DNA from: Paraburkholderia bannensis NBRC 103871
Lineage (GTDB): Bacteria > Pseudomonadota > Gammaproteobacteria > Burkholderiales > Burkholderiaceae
Direction of reading: 5' to 3'
Length of the DNA stretch: 64,000 bases
NCBI RefSeq assembly: GCF_000685015.1
Contig: NZ_BAYA01000001.1
Coordinates: 496,001 to 560,000 of the forward strand
Shown here: piece after piece, positions 1-8,091 of the stretch
How positions within the stretch are numbered: position 1 is the stretch's first letter
Layout of the letters: each line of letters begins with the position of its first letter
Position numbers and translations under genes: made by a program
The notes under the pieces: model-generated
Databases searched by the model: none
What the model saw: only the letters and a program-made list of their open reading frames with translations
Told to the model about the DNA's origin: nothing

Positions 1-292
1 CCTTGCCCGAAAGCTGGACGACCTTGTTCGAGGTCTGCACGTAGTTGCCCATACGCGCGGTCGGCGTGAGAACCTGCGACGTCGGATCGTCGCCTTCGAC
101 CTGCGCATTCGACAGGTTCTGGGCGGCGAGCGAGTCGGTATCCCATTCGTGGTTGCCCTGCGTCGCCCGGTTCTTCTTCGTCATGTTCAGGATCGGCGTC
201 TTGAACGGGTCAACGTTGAAGATCAGGTTCGAGAGGTCTTCCCGAATGTTCGTCTGCGTGTACGTCTGATAGGTATTGCTCGGGACGGTCAT
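1..292 (-). CDS. phage major capsid protein, N-terminal part (DUF5309 / SU10-like), truncated by window edge
   Basis: The reading frame runs off the left edge, so only about the first 97 residues are visible. The start (ATG at 290-292) follows a GGAGAG ribosome binding site. The N-terminus has the pattern of DUF5309-type major capsid proteins: NIREDLSNLIFNVDPFKTPI, then a kink and a TxxxHEWDTDSLA segment. In this family the protein forms the HK97-fold capsid shell. It lies directly downstream of the scaffold-like gene, the usual order in podovirus head modules. Family assignment is by motif recognition only. Confidence 0.8.
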   Translation of the reverse strand, partial: MTVPSNTYQTYTQTNIREDLSNLIFNVDPFKTPILNMTKKNRATQGNHEWDTDSLAAQNLSNAQVEGDDPTSQVLTPTARMGNYVQTSNKVVQLSGK

Positions 293-304
293 GGCCGCTC
301 TCCT

Positions 305-1363
305 TTACTGGTTCGCGAAGAACTCGAACGCCGCTGCCTGGGCGTCCTGGTCACGCGGATTTCGGTTGAGGCGTTCGACAACGCTCTTGCGCTGCGCCTC
401 GCGTGGGCTGACGTCCGTCCGAGATCCCGGGGCGACCATTTGAGGTGCTTGCCGAACCTGCTTCAGCGCTGCGGGAGTGGCCGCTTGGAGAGCCTGATAT
501 CGCGCCGCATCATGCAGGATCAGCATGTAGCGGTGGTCGAAGATCTGGCCTAGCTCGGCGTCCTGAAACCCAAGGCTGCGGGCGTACTGCGTCATTTGCT
601 GCCGGTCTTTTGTGAACGCCGCCGGGTCGCGCCATTCCGGGCGCAGATTCATCAAGCGTTCGTTCTCCGCGGCGACAGACTGCTGAAGCGTCTGTTGCCG
701 CTGCTGTTCTTCGTGCTGGGCTTGCTGTTGAAGCTGGCCCATGTACTGCTGGATGCCCTGCTGTCGCTGCTGGAATTCGGCTTGCAGGGCGGCGAATTCG
801 GCCGGGTTGTTCGCGCGCAGGCCATTCCAGTCGATGCGCTGGAAATCATGGTTCAGCATTTGCTGGGCGAGATTGCCGAGCGCCTGGTTCTGCTGGAGTT
901 GCTGCTGCGCGAGCGTGCGCACAGCTTGGCGCTCCTGCTCGAACGCGGTGCGCTGGTTGCTCAGTTCGATCGACTTGTTATTGACGTGGCCCTGGAGCTG
1001 GAACGACGCGAGCACTTCGGATAGCGGAACAGCCTTTTCCTGCCCGTCGATCTTCGCGGTAACGTGCAGCCCCATGACCGATTGCGGGTCGATCTTGTGG
1101 GCCGTCAGTAGCTCGTTGAGGCTCCCGTACGTCGGCGTGTTGTCGTCTTGCGCCTGCGCTGCGGGATCGGCCTGCTGGGACGTTTGTGCGCCTTCCTGCG
1201 CAGCCTGAGCGCCATCTTGGGCTTGAGGCGCAGCCGCACCACCCTGCGCGCTCTGATCTTCGGGGCGGTCATCCATGCCGCCGTTGTCGTAGAACGATTG
1301 GAACGCGTCTTCGGTGGTTACGGCGCCCACGTTCGGGGTAGTCGTTGCGGCTACGTCGCTCAT
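305..1363 (-). CDS. probable phage head scaffolding protein (Gln/Ala-rich, coiled coil)
   Basis: 352 residues between the portal-side genes and the capsid gene, the usual place for a scaffold. Residues 1-80 are low-complexity and rich in Ala, Gln and Asp. The middle (about 120-270) is a long Gln/Glu-rich helical stretch with coiled-coil character, broken by WNGLRANNPAEFAAL. The C-terminus is basic, ending near NPRDQDAQAAAFEFFANQ. Scaffolds usually bind coat protein through a basic C-terminal helix, which would fit. No sequence signature proves the function; position and composition are the evidence. Confidence 0.55.
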   Translation of the reverse strand: MSDVAATTTPNVGAVTTEDAFQSFYDNGGMDDRPEDQSAQGGAAAPQAQDGAQAAQEGAQTSQQADPAAQAQDDNTPTYGSLNELLTAHKIDPQSVMGLHVTAKIDGQEKAVPLSEVLASFQLQGHVNNKSIELSNQRTAFEQERQAVRTLAQQQLQQNQALGNLAQQMLNHDFQRIDWNGLRANNPAEFAALQAEFQQRQQGIQQYMGQLQQQAQHEEQQRQQTLQQSVAAENERLMNLRPEWRDPAAFTKDRQQMTQYARSLGFQDAELGQIFDHRYMLILHDAARYQALQAATPAALKQVRQAPQMVAPGSRTDVSPREAQRKSVVERLNRNPRDQDAQAAAFEFFANQ

Positions 1364-1425
1364 TTGCTGACCTCAAAAAGAAAAGGGCCTCGCGATGGAG
1401 GCCCTGTCTGCGGGAATGGATCGGG

Positions 1426-1812
1426 TTACGCGGATTCGTGCAGCCGCTGCTTGAGCAAGTAGCCTTCGAGCAGCCAGATTTTGTTCTTCGCGTTGTCGCG
1501 CGCGATCTTGCGGCCGATTTCAGCATCGAAATTTTCGGGAGATGCGCATGCGCTCTCGCCGGTCACCGTGAAGCCGTTGCGCAGCACGAGCACACAGAAC
1601 GTCAGAAGTCGCAGTGGATCTGGCACCGCATCCTGCCGTCCCTCCAGACCGCGCACCTGCTCCGCGCCGTGCGCCGCCGTGAAGTACTCCTCGCTCACGA
1701 TAGCCGCCTCGATGTCCGCCGGCGTCACGCGCGCAGCGGTCTTTCCCTTAAGCTGGATCATGTCTTCGAGTTGCTCGTCGTCGCTGCGTGCGGTTTGAAC
1801 GGCCATGTTCAT
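1426..1812 (-). CDS. Gp49 family phage protein (Phage_gp49_66)
   Basis: 128 residues. The start was moved inward from the longest possible frame to the ATG at 1810-1812, which has a GGAG site eight bases upstream. The C-terminal half carries the hallmark of the N4 gp49/Sf6 gp66 family: VTPADIEAAIVSEEYFTAAH followed by GFTVTGESACASPENFDAEI and GRKIARDNAKNKIWLLEGYL. The family is widespread in tailed phages, often among structural genes, and has no established biochemical role. Between scaffold-like and portal-side genes, all on the same strand. Confidence 0.85.
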   Translation of the reverse strand: MNMAVQTARSDDEQLEDMIQLKGKTAARVTPADIEAAIVSEEYFTAAHGAEQVRGLEGRQDAVPDPLRLLTFCVLVLRNGFTVTGESACASPENFDAEIGRKIARDNAKNKIWLLEGYLLKQRLHESA

Positions 1813-1828
1813 AATGTGGCTCCGTGGA

Positions 1829-2110
1829 TTAGCCAAACAAATTGAAGCGCTTCTTGCGCTCCTCTTCCTGCGTGATCTGGAACTGGCGAATCTCGCCGGT
1901 CTGCTTGATGTGTTCGAGGTACTTCTCGATTTGCCCCCAGACCTGAAGCGCGACAATCAGGCGCGTGTGCATGGTCTGGTCGGAGAGCGGCACGGCCAGC
2001 ATCTGGCTTTCGATGCCGTCGCGGATACGCTTCTTGGCTTCGAGGAATACGGTCGAGTCGAGCACTTGCGCGGCGCGGCCGCCGAGAACCACCTCGTCTT
2101 GTTCAGCCAT
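1829..2110 (-). CDS. conserved hypothetical phage protein, 93 aa
   Basis: Soluble 93-residue protein, mostly predicted helical, with a charged C-terminus (ITQEEERKKRFNLFG). Its start overlaps the end of the upstream 63-aa gene by 8 bases, so translation is probably coupled. It lies between portal and gp49-family genes, in the head-assembly part of the late operon. I do not recognise a domain; it may be a small head-assembly or decoration factor, but nothing in the sequence decides this. Confidence 0.6.
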   Translation of the reverse strand: MAEQDEVVLGGRAAQVLDSTVFLEAKKRIRDGIESQMLAVPLSDQTMHTRLIVALQVWGQIEKYLEHIKQTGEIRQFQITQEEERKKRFNLFG

Positions 2111-2294
2111 GGAAATAAATCCCGCGCTCCGCCATCGCTTTATCGAAAGATGTCAAATCCGGCACCGCTTGGGCCAATTTCTGCCGAAATTTTCGGCAGT
2201 ATTCGACGCCTTTATCTGCAATGCGATCATGCATCTCAGCAACATGTTCCCGCGTTAAAAAAACAGGCTTTGTTTGGAGTGTCTTAACTTCCAC
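2103..2294 (-). CDS. small phage protein, 63 aa
   Basis: 63 residues starting MEVKTLQTKPVFLT. The start codon overlaps the last codons of the portal gene by 11 bases and its end overlaps the next gene by 8 bases, so three consecutive late genes are packed without gaps. The protein is charged and helical (EHVAEMHDRIADKGVEYCRKF) with no membrane segment. No family recognised. Tight overlaps and shared strand support a real gene. Confidence 0.55.
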   Translation of the reverse strand: MEVKTLQTKPVFLTREHVAEMHDRIADKGVEYCRKFRQKLAQAVPDLTSFDKAMAERGIYFHG

Positions 2295-4428
2295 GCTGCA
2301 CCTCGCTCACGTCCTGGTTGACCATCGCGCCAGCATCTGCCGTCGCATCCTGCTTGAGTTGGCTCGCCACGATCTGGCCGATGACCTTGACCACGGTCTG
2401 CCATTCCTGCGAACTGATCTGCGCCATCTGCGCGTTGCGATCCTGCGCGCCCTGCTGTGCGCCGTGCAGCAGTTCGGCCTGCGCCTGTTGCTGTTGCGCC
2501 TGCGCTTTGACCTGTTCGCCCTGCAAGCGCATTTGCGCGATCTGCTGATCGGTCTGCGCCTTCATTTGAGCCGCAGCGATGCGTGGGTCTTGCGGCTGGT
2601 GAGCCTTCTGCTGCATCGCCTGCTGATACTCGGGCGAATCGGGATCCATGGCGAACTGCGTCGGATTCTCGAAGCCAAGGAGATGCGTGACCTGCTTGAA
2701 CGTCTCGTAAGCCTGCTTCGGGCCGACCAGACCGAACGGCGCGAGCTGGCTTTGCGCCTGACCGAGCAGAACAACGTTCTGGCGCGCTTCCTCGCGATTG
2801 CCGGAACCGAGACCCACGTTCGGGATCAATTCGGTGCGCTCGCGCCAGTCAGCCGGGTTCGCTTCGACCCATCGATTTGTCAGCTTGAGCGTGAGCGGCT
2901 TGTCCTGATGGCGACGCAACAGTCCGTGGATCTTCTGGAAGACGTCTTTCACGCCCTCTCCGAGCAGACGCGCAACGAGCTCGACCTTCATCGACGCAGC
3001 GCTCATGGCCGCAAGCTGGCCGCCCTTCGTCACGTCCTGCAGAGCGTCCGCGTCAACGCCCATGGTGTCCTTGCCGATGCCAGTGCGCATCTCGCGCTGG
3101 AGATCGCAGTATTCGAGCGCTGGCACGACCTGGCTCATCATGTTCGAGGGTGTCGAGAGCGGCATGATGATGCCTTCCGGGGCGCCCTCTGTACGAACGA
3201 TGCGACCTGGGCGCGACGTCATCAGGTCGCCCATGTTGACCTTCTGCCAGTCAACCGCGTAGCCCTGGTTGTTCGAGATATAGAGGTTGTCGAGCGCCTG
3301 CCGGAACAGCGTGGTCTTGATGACCTGGAGGTCGTACAGCAGATCGTAATAGCTGATGCCCACGTGCCGATGCGGCATACGAATGGGTGAGCAGTACGAG
3401 AAGCTGACCTCTTCCACCTCGTCGTTGTCGAGGATCTTGTCGCCGCCCACGATCACACGGCGCAGTTCGCTGATGCCGTCGCCGTCGTAGTCAACACGGA
3501 TGAATACCGTGCGCACGCTCACAAGCTGGCTTGCCGGGTCGCTCGGCTCTTCCTCGCTCAGCTGGTCGGTGACTTCATCCCGGGCCAGCGCGATCAGATC
3601 CAGCCAGTCGGGCGTAGCGATCGTGATGCCCTCGACCGTCGCACGGTCAAAGCCCATCTCGATCAGCTCGGAGCGCGGCTTCTTGCACTCGTGCTCGACA
3701 AACGGCGATTCGTCGAAGTTGTGGCGCGCCTGAGGCGACACGCGCATTTCTTCGGGCGGGACGCAATCGACCTTCACCTGACCGATCATCGTCGTGCGTC
3801 GCAGCTTGATATCGAACGTGGTCGATTCCTGTGGGCCTTGCGGGCCAATGATCAGAACCTGCTTCTCATCCTGCTCAAGGATCTCGATGTCGTCCTCGGT
3901 TTGCAACAGCATCGCGAGTTCGATTTGGTCGAGGCCGGTATAGCTCTCGACGCTCGTCTTGCGCTTCTTCAGCCAGTACGAGTTGATGTAACCGTTGCGC
4001 AGCAGGAGCGCGTCCTTGAAGAAGTCGTGCAGGATCATGAAGCCGTTGTTCTGGCGCATGAACACCCAATTCACGACCTCCGTCTCGATCTCGGCCTGAT
4101 CTTCGTCGCCCTGCGCTTCCGGATCGAACTGCACCGGCTTGCCGCTTCCAACGAACATGCGCATCAACTGCGGCATGATCCACTCGACCGTGTCGCGCAG
4201 CTCTGGCATGACGATCTGCGAGCGGTCGTCGATCTCGTTGCCCAGCGGCCGAGCGAAATACGCGTTCAGCGCGTTGTAACGGTCGATTTCGAGCGTCGTC
4301 ATCGTCTGTCCGGCTGGCTTGACGCTGCCGCCAACAGATGGGCCGACAGAGACGCTTGAGCCGAGCGCTGACTTTTCGTACTGACCGATTTGCGCCAGCA
4401 GTTCGGCGTCCGTCATCTTCTCAGCCAT
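2284..4428 (-). CDS. phage portal protein
   Basis: 714 residues, the usual size for podovirus portals. The N-terminal third has the typical run: NEIDDRSQIVMPELRDTVEW, then IMPQLMRMFVGSGKPVQFDP and NWVFMRQNNGFMILHDFFKD. The centre has DVTKGGQLAAMSAASMKVEL, also common in this family. The last 130 residues are very Gln-rich (repeated KAQAQQQQ-type stretches), fitting the C-terminal helical barrel or an extension. Portals form the dodecameric ring through which DNA enters and leaves the capsid. It overlaps the upstream coiled-coil gene by 8 bases; terminase genes lie a little further upstream, the usual packaging-head order. Confidence 0.92.
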   Translation of the reverse strand: MAEKMTDAELLAQIGQYEKSALGSSVSVGPSVGGSVKPAGQTMTTLEIDRYNALNAYFARPLGNEIDDRSQIVMPELRDTVEWIMPQLMRMFVGSGKPVQFDPEAQGDEDQAEIETEVVNWVFMRQNNGFMILHDFFKDALLLRNGYINSYWLKKRKTSVESYTGLDQIELAMLLQTEDDIEILEQDEKQVLIIGPQGPQESTTFDIKLRRTTMIGQVKVDCVPPEEMRVSPQARHNFDESPFVEHECKKPRSELIEMGFDRATVEGITIATPDWLDLIALARDEVTDQLSEEEPSDPASQLVSVRTVFIRVDYDGDGISELRRVIVGGDKILDNDEVEEVSFSYCSPIRMPHRHVGISYYDLLYDLQVIKTTLFRQALDNLYISNNQGYAVDWQKVNMGDLMTSRPGRIVRTEGAPEGIIMPLSTPSNMMSQVVPALEYCDLQREMRTGIGKDTMGVDADALQDVTKGGQLAAMSAASMKVELVARLLGEGVKDVFQKIHGLLRRHQDKPLTLKLTNRWVEANPADWRERTELIPNVGLGSGNREEARQNVVLLGQAQSQLAPFGLVGPKQAYETFKQVTHLLGFENPTQFAMDPDSPEYQQAMQQKAHQPQDPRIAAAQMKAQTDQQIAQMRLQGEQVKAQAQQQQAQAELLHGAQQGAQDRNAQMAQISSQEWQTVVKVIGQIVASQLKQDATADAGAMVNQDVSEVQRGS

Positions 4429-4627
4429 GCTTGGACATCTCCGCGATCATCTTCACCAGGAGTTCGACTTGTGATTCGAACCTGTTCACGCGCTGCGCAA
4501 GCAGATCGATGGCTGCCAAAGACCCCTCCAAAATGGAGATTCGTTCGCGAGCTGCAGCCAAGGCTACTTGCGACTTGTACAAAGACTCTTCCAGATCTGC
4601 AATGCTCTCTCTGATCGTCTTCGCCAT
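4421..4627 (-). CDS. small coiled-coil phage protein, 68 aa
   Basis: 68 residues starting MAKTIRESIADLEESLYKSQ (ATG at 4625-4627), with heptad-like spacing of Leu/Ile across nearly the whole length (DLEESL, ISILEGSL, AIDLLAQRV, QVELLVKMI). It overlaps the portal gene start by 8 bases, and its own start overlaps the upstream stop as TGATG. It probably oligomerises. No family recognised. A longer frame to 4672 exists but lacks support for an upstream start. Confidence 0.55.
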   Translation of the reverse strand: MAKTIRESIADLEESLYKSQVALAAARERISILEGSLAAIDLLAQRVNRFESQVELLVKMIAEMSKHG

Positions 4628-4797
4628 CACGCTTCCTTTGCCTTCGGGCCGGGCTTGCGCGCCGCGATCCATTGTTCGATCTGCTCGATTCGATGCGTGA
4701 GCACGAGATTGGCCGCCGCCTGACGCGCGAGCTCGGCTTCCAGTTCCTCGATGCGCTTCTTCGCCGCGTCGATGTCAGCCCAGAGAGCGATGCTCAC
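4627..4797 (-). CDS. small coiled-coil phage protein, GTG start
   Basis: About 56 residues if translation begins at the GTG at 4795-4797, two bases after the stop of the anti-CBASS gene. The sequence is heptad-like (DIDAAKKRIEELEAELARQA) and ends in a basic tail. It resembles its downstream neighbour in size and coiled-coil character, so the two may be partners or diverged copies. The longer frame (to 4893) runs inside the upstream gene and is unlikely. Start choice rests on spacing only; no strong ribosome binding site is visible. Confidence 0.45.
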   Translation of the reverse strand: MSIALWADIDAAKKRIEELEAELARQAAANLVLTHRIEQIEQWIAARKPGPKAKEA

Positions 4798-4799
4798 GG

Positions 4800-5024
4800 T
4801 CAGAACGTCGTCGGCTGCGCGATCGAACGCACGAGAGCCATAAATCCCTTCTGCAAATCCGTCTTGGCAATCGCTACCCACCGCTGATCGCACGTCGAAA
4901 TGCCTTCGAGATGCTCAACGAGCGTGCCAACCATCGCAGCGCGCTCCTTTACCGCATTCATCGTGTCGATCTCCTCTTGGGAAAGATCGCGGTAGCCTTT
5001 GATTTGCTTGTGCTGATTGTCCAT
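4800..5024 (-). CDS. acb2: Acb2/Tad1 hairpin-domain protein, predicted anti-CBASS cyclic-nucleotide sponge
   Basis: 74 residues starting [18 protein letters not shown] (ATG at 5022-5024). It carries the pattern I associate with the Acb2/Tad1 hairpin family: QHxxIxGYRxLSxxEIxxMN near the N-terminus, a helical middle, then [20 protein letters not shown] and a QPTTF end. Known Acb2 proteins are hexamers that bind cyclic di- and trinucleotides made by CBASS (and Thoeris-type messengers), shielding the phage from abortive infection. Here it sits in the late operon between the nuclease and the portal-side genes. Ligand specificity cannot be read from the sequence. Confidence 0.82.
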   Translation of the reverse strand: MDNQHKQIKGYRDLSQEEIDTMNAVKERAAMVGTLVEHLEGISTCDQRWVAIAKTDLQKGFMALVRSIAQPTTF

Positions 5025-5052
5025 TGTGCAGATCTGCTCATCGAAAGATGCG

Positions 5053-5472
5053 CTATGCGCGGTCAAGAAGGGCGATCACCGCTTCCGCCCCAAGCCTCTT
5101 TACAGCTTGGTTCAGCGCAGTCATCAACTGTTTCTGCGTCGCTATCAACTTCGGCCCAACGGTGTTGTAACCGTGCGTTTCCGAGTCATATTGAGCGATA
5201 AGAATCTGTTCCAACTCATCCAAATCACCGGCGCGCCACGCGGATGCAATATGGGACACCGAGAAAGTTTCCGCGCCGTGTTCCCTTATCGCGGCATGCA
5301 GTCTCATTGAGGTGGCACGAGACCGCGCATGCGAGAGATGTTGCGTCCAGCGGCTTTTCGCGGTTCTATGCGTTTGCCCAATGTATACGCGGTCATCTTT
5401 CGAGCACGTCACTAAGTAGACGATCCCGAATGGCTGCGGTTTTGCTCGGGCGATGCTAGGTAGTGTGCTCAT
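5053..5472 (-). CDS. GIY-YIG nuclease domain protein
   Basis: 139 residues with the ordered GIY-YIG motifs: GIVY at 16-19, YIG at 30-32, the conserved Arg at about 41 (SRW), and a catalytic-type Glu near 88 (DELEQ) followed by GYN. The family cleaves DNA in homing endonucleases, UvrC and some restriction enzymes. ATG at 5470-5472 was chosen; it sits one base after the terminase stop, and an in-frame TTG lies nine bases upstream. No DNA-binding tail typical of large homing endonucleases is present. Its position between terminase and portal suggests either a free-standing homing endonuclease or a packaging-linked nuclease. Confidence 0.85.
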   Translation of the reverse strand: MSTLPSIARAKPQPFGIVYLVTCSKDDRVYIGQTHRTAKSRWTQHLSHARSRATSMRLHAAIREHGAETFSVSHIASAWRAGDLDELEQILIAQYDSETHGYNTVGPKLIATQKQLMTALNQAVKRLGAEAVIALLDRA

Positions 5473-5473
5473 T

Positions 5474-6784
5474 TCACACAATAGGCAGCTTGCCGTACTG
5501 AAGCGGTTTCATGGTCTTCGGTTCTTCCCAGATCAGGCAGCCCAGACCGAACGCATCTGCGCTGTGCGACGCCCAATCGTGGTCGGGCCCGAGTCCGATG
5601 CCGCGGTCGAGGTCGCGTTTCTCGTGATACCAGCCGAGTGCAAGCCGGCCTGCTTCTGTTGTCTGCTCGTGGAATCTGATCTGCGGGAACACGATACGTG
5701 TGCGCTCGACGCGCGCCATCGCTGCGCCTTTACCCTGGTTCGGAATGATCGTCACTTTGTAGCCAGCCTTGCGCAGCGCGGACTCATATGAAACGTCATA
5801 GACCGTGTCCTGCGTCTCGCCGTCGTGCGGCAGCCATATCTGCGCTCTCGACGGCTCGTAGCCCTGCGTGCGACACCAGGCGAGGTGATAGTCGATCGGC
5901 TGGCCCTGCGCCTCATGGTGATTCACGACGCGGATCTCGCGACCGATGAACTGCATCGCCCAGAACACGAAGTTGTCCGCCTTCGCCCCTGTGCCGCCGA
6001 TGTCCGCAATCAGGCGGATCGTCATGAGCGGGTCAGCAGGGAAGAATCCGATGCGGCCTTCCTCTTTGGCCTTCTGGAGATGCTTGGCGTAGTACGCGCC
6101 CTCAAGCGCCGTGACGTAGCCGCCTTCCCAGATGTGGTCGTACTGCTCGGGCCGCTCTTCGAGGTCGCGCTGCCGGTCACGCTCAAGCTTGGCCGGGAAC
6201 TTCGGGTTGTCGCGCCAATTGAGCACGACAATCTTCACGCGCGGATCGCTGCTATTAACCGGGAATCGCTTCTCGACCGGCGCGCCCTTGCGCTTCGGGT
6301 TCCACGTCACCCACAGTTCAGCGTTCCAGCCCTCGCCTTCCTCGCGAAGCGTCGGGATCAGCGTTGTCCAAGCTTCTTCAGTGACCGGCTCAGCTTCATC
6401 GACCCAGCACACCAGAATGCGGCCCTTAGACTTGATACTCGCGATGTTGCGATCGAGCCCGGCGAACACGAACGAGATACGTCCATCGCGCGACTTGATG
6501 TAGTTATCGCCGATCTCGTAGTACGCAGCGAGCCACGCTTCTTCCTCAATCGCACGCTTGCACTCTTCGAGCGACGAGTCAGACAGGGAATTCATGAACT
6601 GGCGCGCGCAGAGCAGAATGCCCTTGATGCCGGCCATGCCGTAGATGTAGCCCTTCACGGCACACATCTTGGCGAAACTGCGCGTCTTGGCTGACCCGCG
6701 ACCGCCCTTGGCGCCGCGAACGTCTGCCTCTCCCTCGAAGACCGGAATCAGCTTCTGAGGTAGGGCGATCTGCGCAGTCGTCAT
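5474..6784 (-). CDS. terL: terminase large subunit (packaging ATPase-nuclease)
   Basis: 436 residues. The ATPase half has Walker A GGRGSAKT (27-34) and Walker B ILVCWVDEAE with the Asp-Glu pair at 129-130. The nuclease half has an RNase H-like first strand (MTIRLIADIGGTGAKADNFV) and a late acidic motif (DHDWASHSADAFGLG). Together these are the motor and headful nuclease that pump DNA into the prohead through the portal. The start overlaps the terminase small subunit stop by four bases (ATGA). Length is normal and both active sites look intact. Confidence 0.95.
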   Translation of the reverse strand: MTTAQIALPQKLIPVFEGEADVRGAKGGRGSAKTRSFAKMCAVKGYIYGMAGIKGILLCARQFMNSLSDSSLEECKRAIEEEAWLAAYYEIGDNYIKSRDGRISFVFAGLDRNIASIKSKGRILVCWVDEAEPVTEEAWTTLIPTLREEGEGWNAELWVTWNPKRKGAPVEKRFPVNSSDPRVKIVVLNWRDNPKFPAKLERDRQRDLEERPEQYDHIWEGGYVTALEGAYYAKHLQKAKEEGRIGFFPADPLMTIRLIADIGGTGAKADNFVFWAMQFIGREIRVVNHHEAQGQPIDYHLAWCRTQGYEPSRAQIWLPHDGETQDTVYDVSYESALRKAGYKVTIIPNQGKGAAMARVERTRIVFPQIRFHEQTTEAGRLALGWYHEKRDLDRGIGLGPDHDWASHSADAFGLGCLIWEEPKTMKPLQYGKLPIV

Positions 6785-7104
6785 GCCAGCGACGTAAGGA
6801 CGATCTGCGTCACGATATCGCCGCCATCCTTGCCGGTATGCTCAATCTTCTCCGTCGGCTTTCCGTATCCTCGCTCGATGATCGACTGGGCCGCAGCGAG
6901 CCGGTTACGCTCGTTCTCGCCTTCCATCATGATCGACTCGATGACCGCGAGCGCTGCGGGCGTGCGATCTTTGCAGGCCGCGATCAGATCCAGCTCTTCA
7001 GCGGTGCGCTTCGGCCGCCCACCGGGATTGCCCGACTGACCAGCAGCAAACGGCTTTCCTCGCGGCTTTCGTTTTGCTGTTCCGTTGCTGTTCTCAGTGC
7101 TCAT
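6781..7104 (-). CDS. terS: terminase small subunit-like protein (DUF5681 N-terminus)
   Basis: 107 residues immediately upstream of the large subunit and overlapping it by four bases. The N-terminus is KPFAAGQSGNPGGRPKRTAE, the DUF5681 signature; the rest is helical (AALAVIESIMMEGENERNRL, AAAQSIIERGYGKPTE), as in small terminases of this type. The small subunit recognises the packaging site and recruits the large subunit. Assignment combines the motif with the gene order. Confidence 0.8.
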   Translation of the reverse strand: MSTENSNGTAKRKPRGKPFAAGQSGNPGGRPKRTAEELDLIAACKDRTPAALAVIESIMMEGENERNRLAAAQSIIERGYGKPTEKIEHTGKDGGDIVTQIVLTSLA

Positions 7105-7109
7105 GGCGC

Positions 7110-7283
7110 TTACTCCGAAGCGCCCGGACGATCTGGCACGTCAATCAAATGCGAGGACTTGAGCGCGCTCATTTCTTCCTGCGTCACAAAGAAGACGGCG
7201 CCATCTTGGTTTCGGCCCTCGATTTTCTTGAGGACGTTGAGCATTGCTTCCTTATGCTCTTCGGGAACAAAGTACATTTTCAT
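7110..7283 (-). CDS. small phage protein, 57 aa
   Basis: A 57-residue frame from ATG at 7281-7283 to TAA at 7110-7112, ending just before the terminase small subunit. It begins MKMYFVPEEHKEAML and contains KIEGRNQDGAVFFVTQEEM. Codon use and strand match the neighbours and it fills an otherwise empty slot. A second in-frame ATG lies two codons in. No family recognised; soluble, no membrane segment. No strong ribosome binding site is visible, so the start is uncertain. Confidence 0.5.
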   Translation of the reverse strand: MKMYFVPEEHKEAMLNVLKKIEGRNQDGAVFFVTQEEMSALKSSHLIDVPDRPGASE

Positions 7284-7319
7284 CTTTCGCCGCGCCCGTT
7301 TCCGGGTAGCGCTCCAGAA

Positions 7320-7424
7320 TCAGTTACACAAACCGCCTGCTTTCGCGTGAAGCCATCCAAGGCCGTAGATCAGCGCGAGCAGAATGCCCATGCCGATCAC
7401 GCGAACAAGCAGCTTCCAGAACAT
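7320..7424 (-). CDS. 34-aa single-span membrane protein
   Basis: A 34-residue frame whose ATG overlaps the stop of the upstream gene as TGATG, a classic coupling arrangement. The peptide starts MFWKLLVRVIGMGILLALIY, giving one hydrophobic segment (about 8-26) after a basic N-terminus, then WLHAKAGGLCN. At the start of the late operon such a peptide could be a holin-like or spanin-associated component, but no other lysis gene is seen beside it. Overlap and hydrophobicity are the only evidence. Confidence 0.4.
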   Translation of the reverse strand: MFWKLLVRVIGMGILLALIYGLGWLHAKAGGLCN

Positions 7425-7699
7425 CACGAGCCAAGCTTTTCCCACTCGTCGTGCGAGCCGGGATGCTTCGACTCGTTGTGCTTCGCCGTGCGCTGGCCGC
7501 GATCGGGGAACGCCTTGTTCGCCGCAGCGTCGATCTTTTGCTTCTCGGCCGGCGTCGCGAAACGCTCGTACGACTCAGCCGCCTTGATATGCGCCTTGTC
7601 ATTGAGCGGGAAACGTCCTTCCGACTTCCCCTTCGACTTGCCGCCTGCGAACTCCTTGGCTGGCATTGCCTTGCGCTGCTTGGTAGTCAGAACGGCCAT
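7424..7699 (-). CDS. small phage protein, DUF6582-like
   Basis: 91 residues: MAVLTTKQRKAMPAKEFAGG, then RFPLNDKAHIKAAESYERFA and TPAEKQKIDAAANKAFPDRG. The pattern of an N-terminal LTTKQRKxLPxxxF, a central FPLxDxxHAxxA and a TPAEKxxIxxAxxxxFP block matches small phage proteins labelled DUF6582, of unknown role. It is the first gene of the late operon, so the late promoter should lie just upstream. Basic and soluble. Confidence 0.65.
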   Translation of the reverse strand: MAVLTTKQRKAMPAKEFAGGKSKGKSEGRFPLNDKAHIKAAESYERFATPAEKQKIDAAANKAFPDRGQRTAKHNESKHPGSHDEWEKLGS

Positions 7700-8091
7700 T
7701 TCGACACCTCAAATAAGAAAGCCCCGCGCGCCGGGAAGGCAGACGGGGCGAAAGTCGCGACTCTCATCGTGACTGGAGACTTGGCGAGAGCGGCCGGTGC
7801 TGATATCCGGCAATCGGCGCACATGGCACCTAAGACGCGGGTGACGCTTTGCAGGGCGTTCGGTCTTGGCTATCGGGCTGCAACCCCGGCGCGGTCAGCA
7901 ACCGCGCATTCGCTCTCAACGGAGGGGACTGTCCTGAGGCTGCGCGCCAGCCAACAATCCCGTAATGCGCGCTCCGTTGAGAGGCCTGTTTTAGGCAGAA
8001 TGCATAACAACACGGCTACGGCATTCATTCCCGTGCACGTGTACAGTCCTTCCTGTAGTCCGACCAAAACCACACGAAGGAAATTACCGAA
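7700..8091. other. 392-bp non-coding region between late operon and moron, with nested inverted repeats
   Basis: No convincing gene on either strand. It holds a perfect 12-bp inverted repeat, CTCTCAACGGAG (7913-7924) and its complement (7972-7983), enclosing a second pair GCGCGC (7942-7947 and 7967-7972, sharing one base with the outer arm). Just left is a perfect 7-bp stem with a 5-base loop, GCGCGGT/ACCGCGC (7889-7907). By position this should contain the leftward late promoter and an antitermination or termination element; no promoter matching the sigma-70 consensus well was found on the minus strand. Confidence 0.5.

Noticed and set aside
7320..7424. Holin
   Set aside because: One membrane span and position alone are not enough; no endolysin or spanin genes are adjacent within the window.
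7870..8073. 67-aa minus-strand frame upstream of the late operon
   Set aside because: It lies across the nested inverted repeats, has poor codon use and no ribosome binding site.
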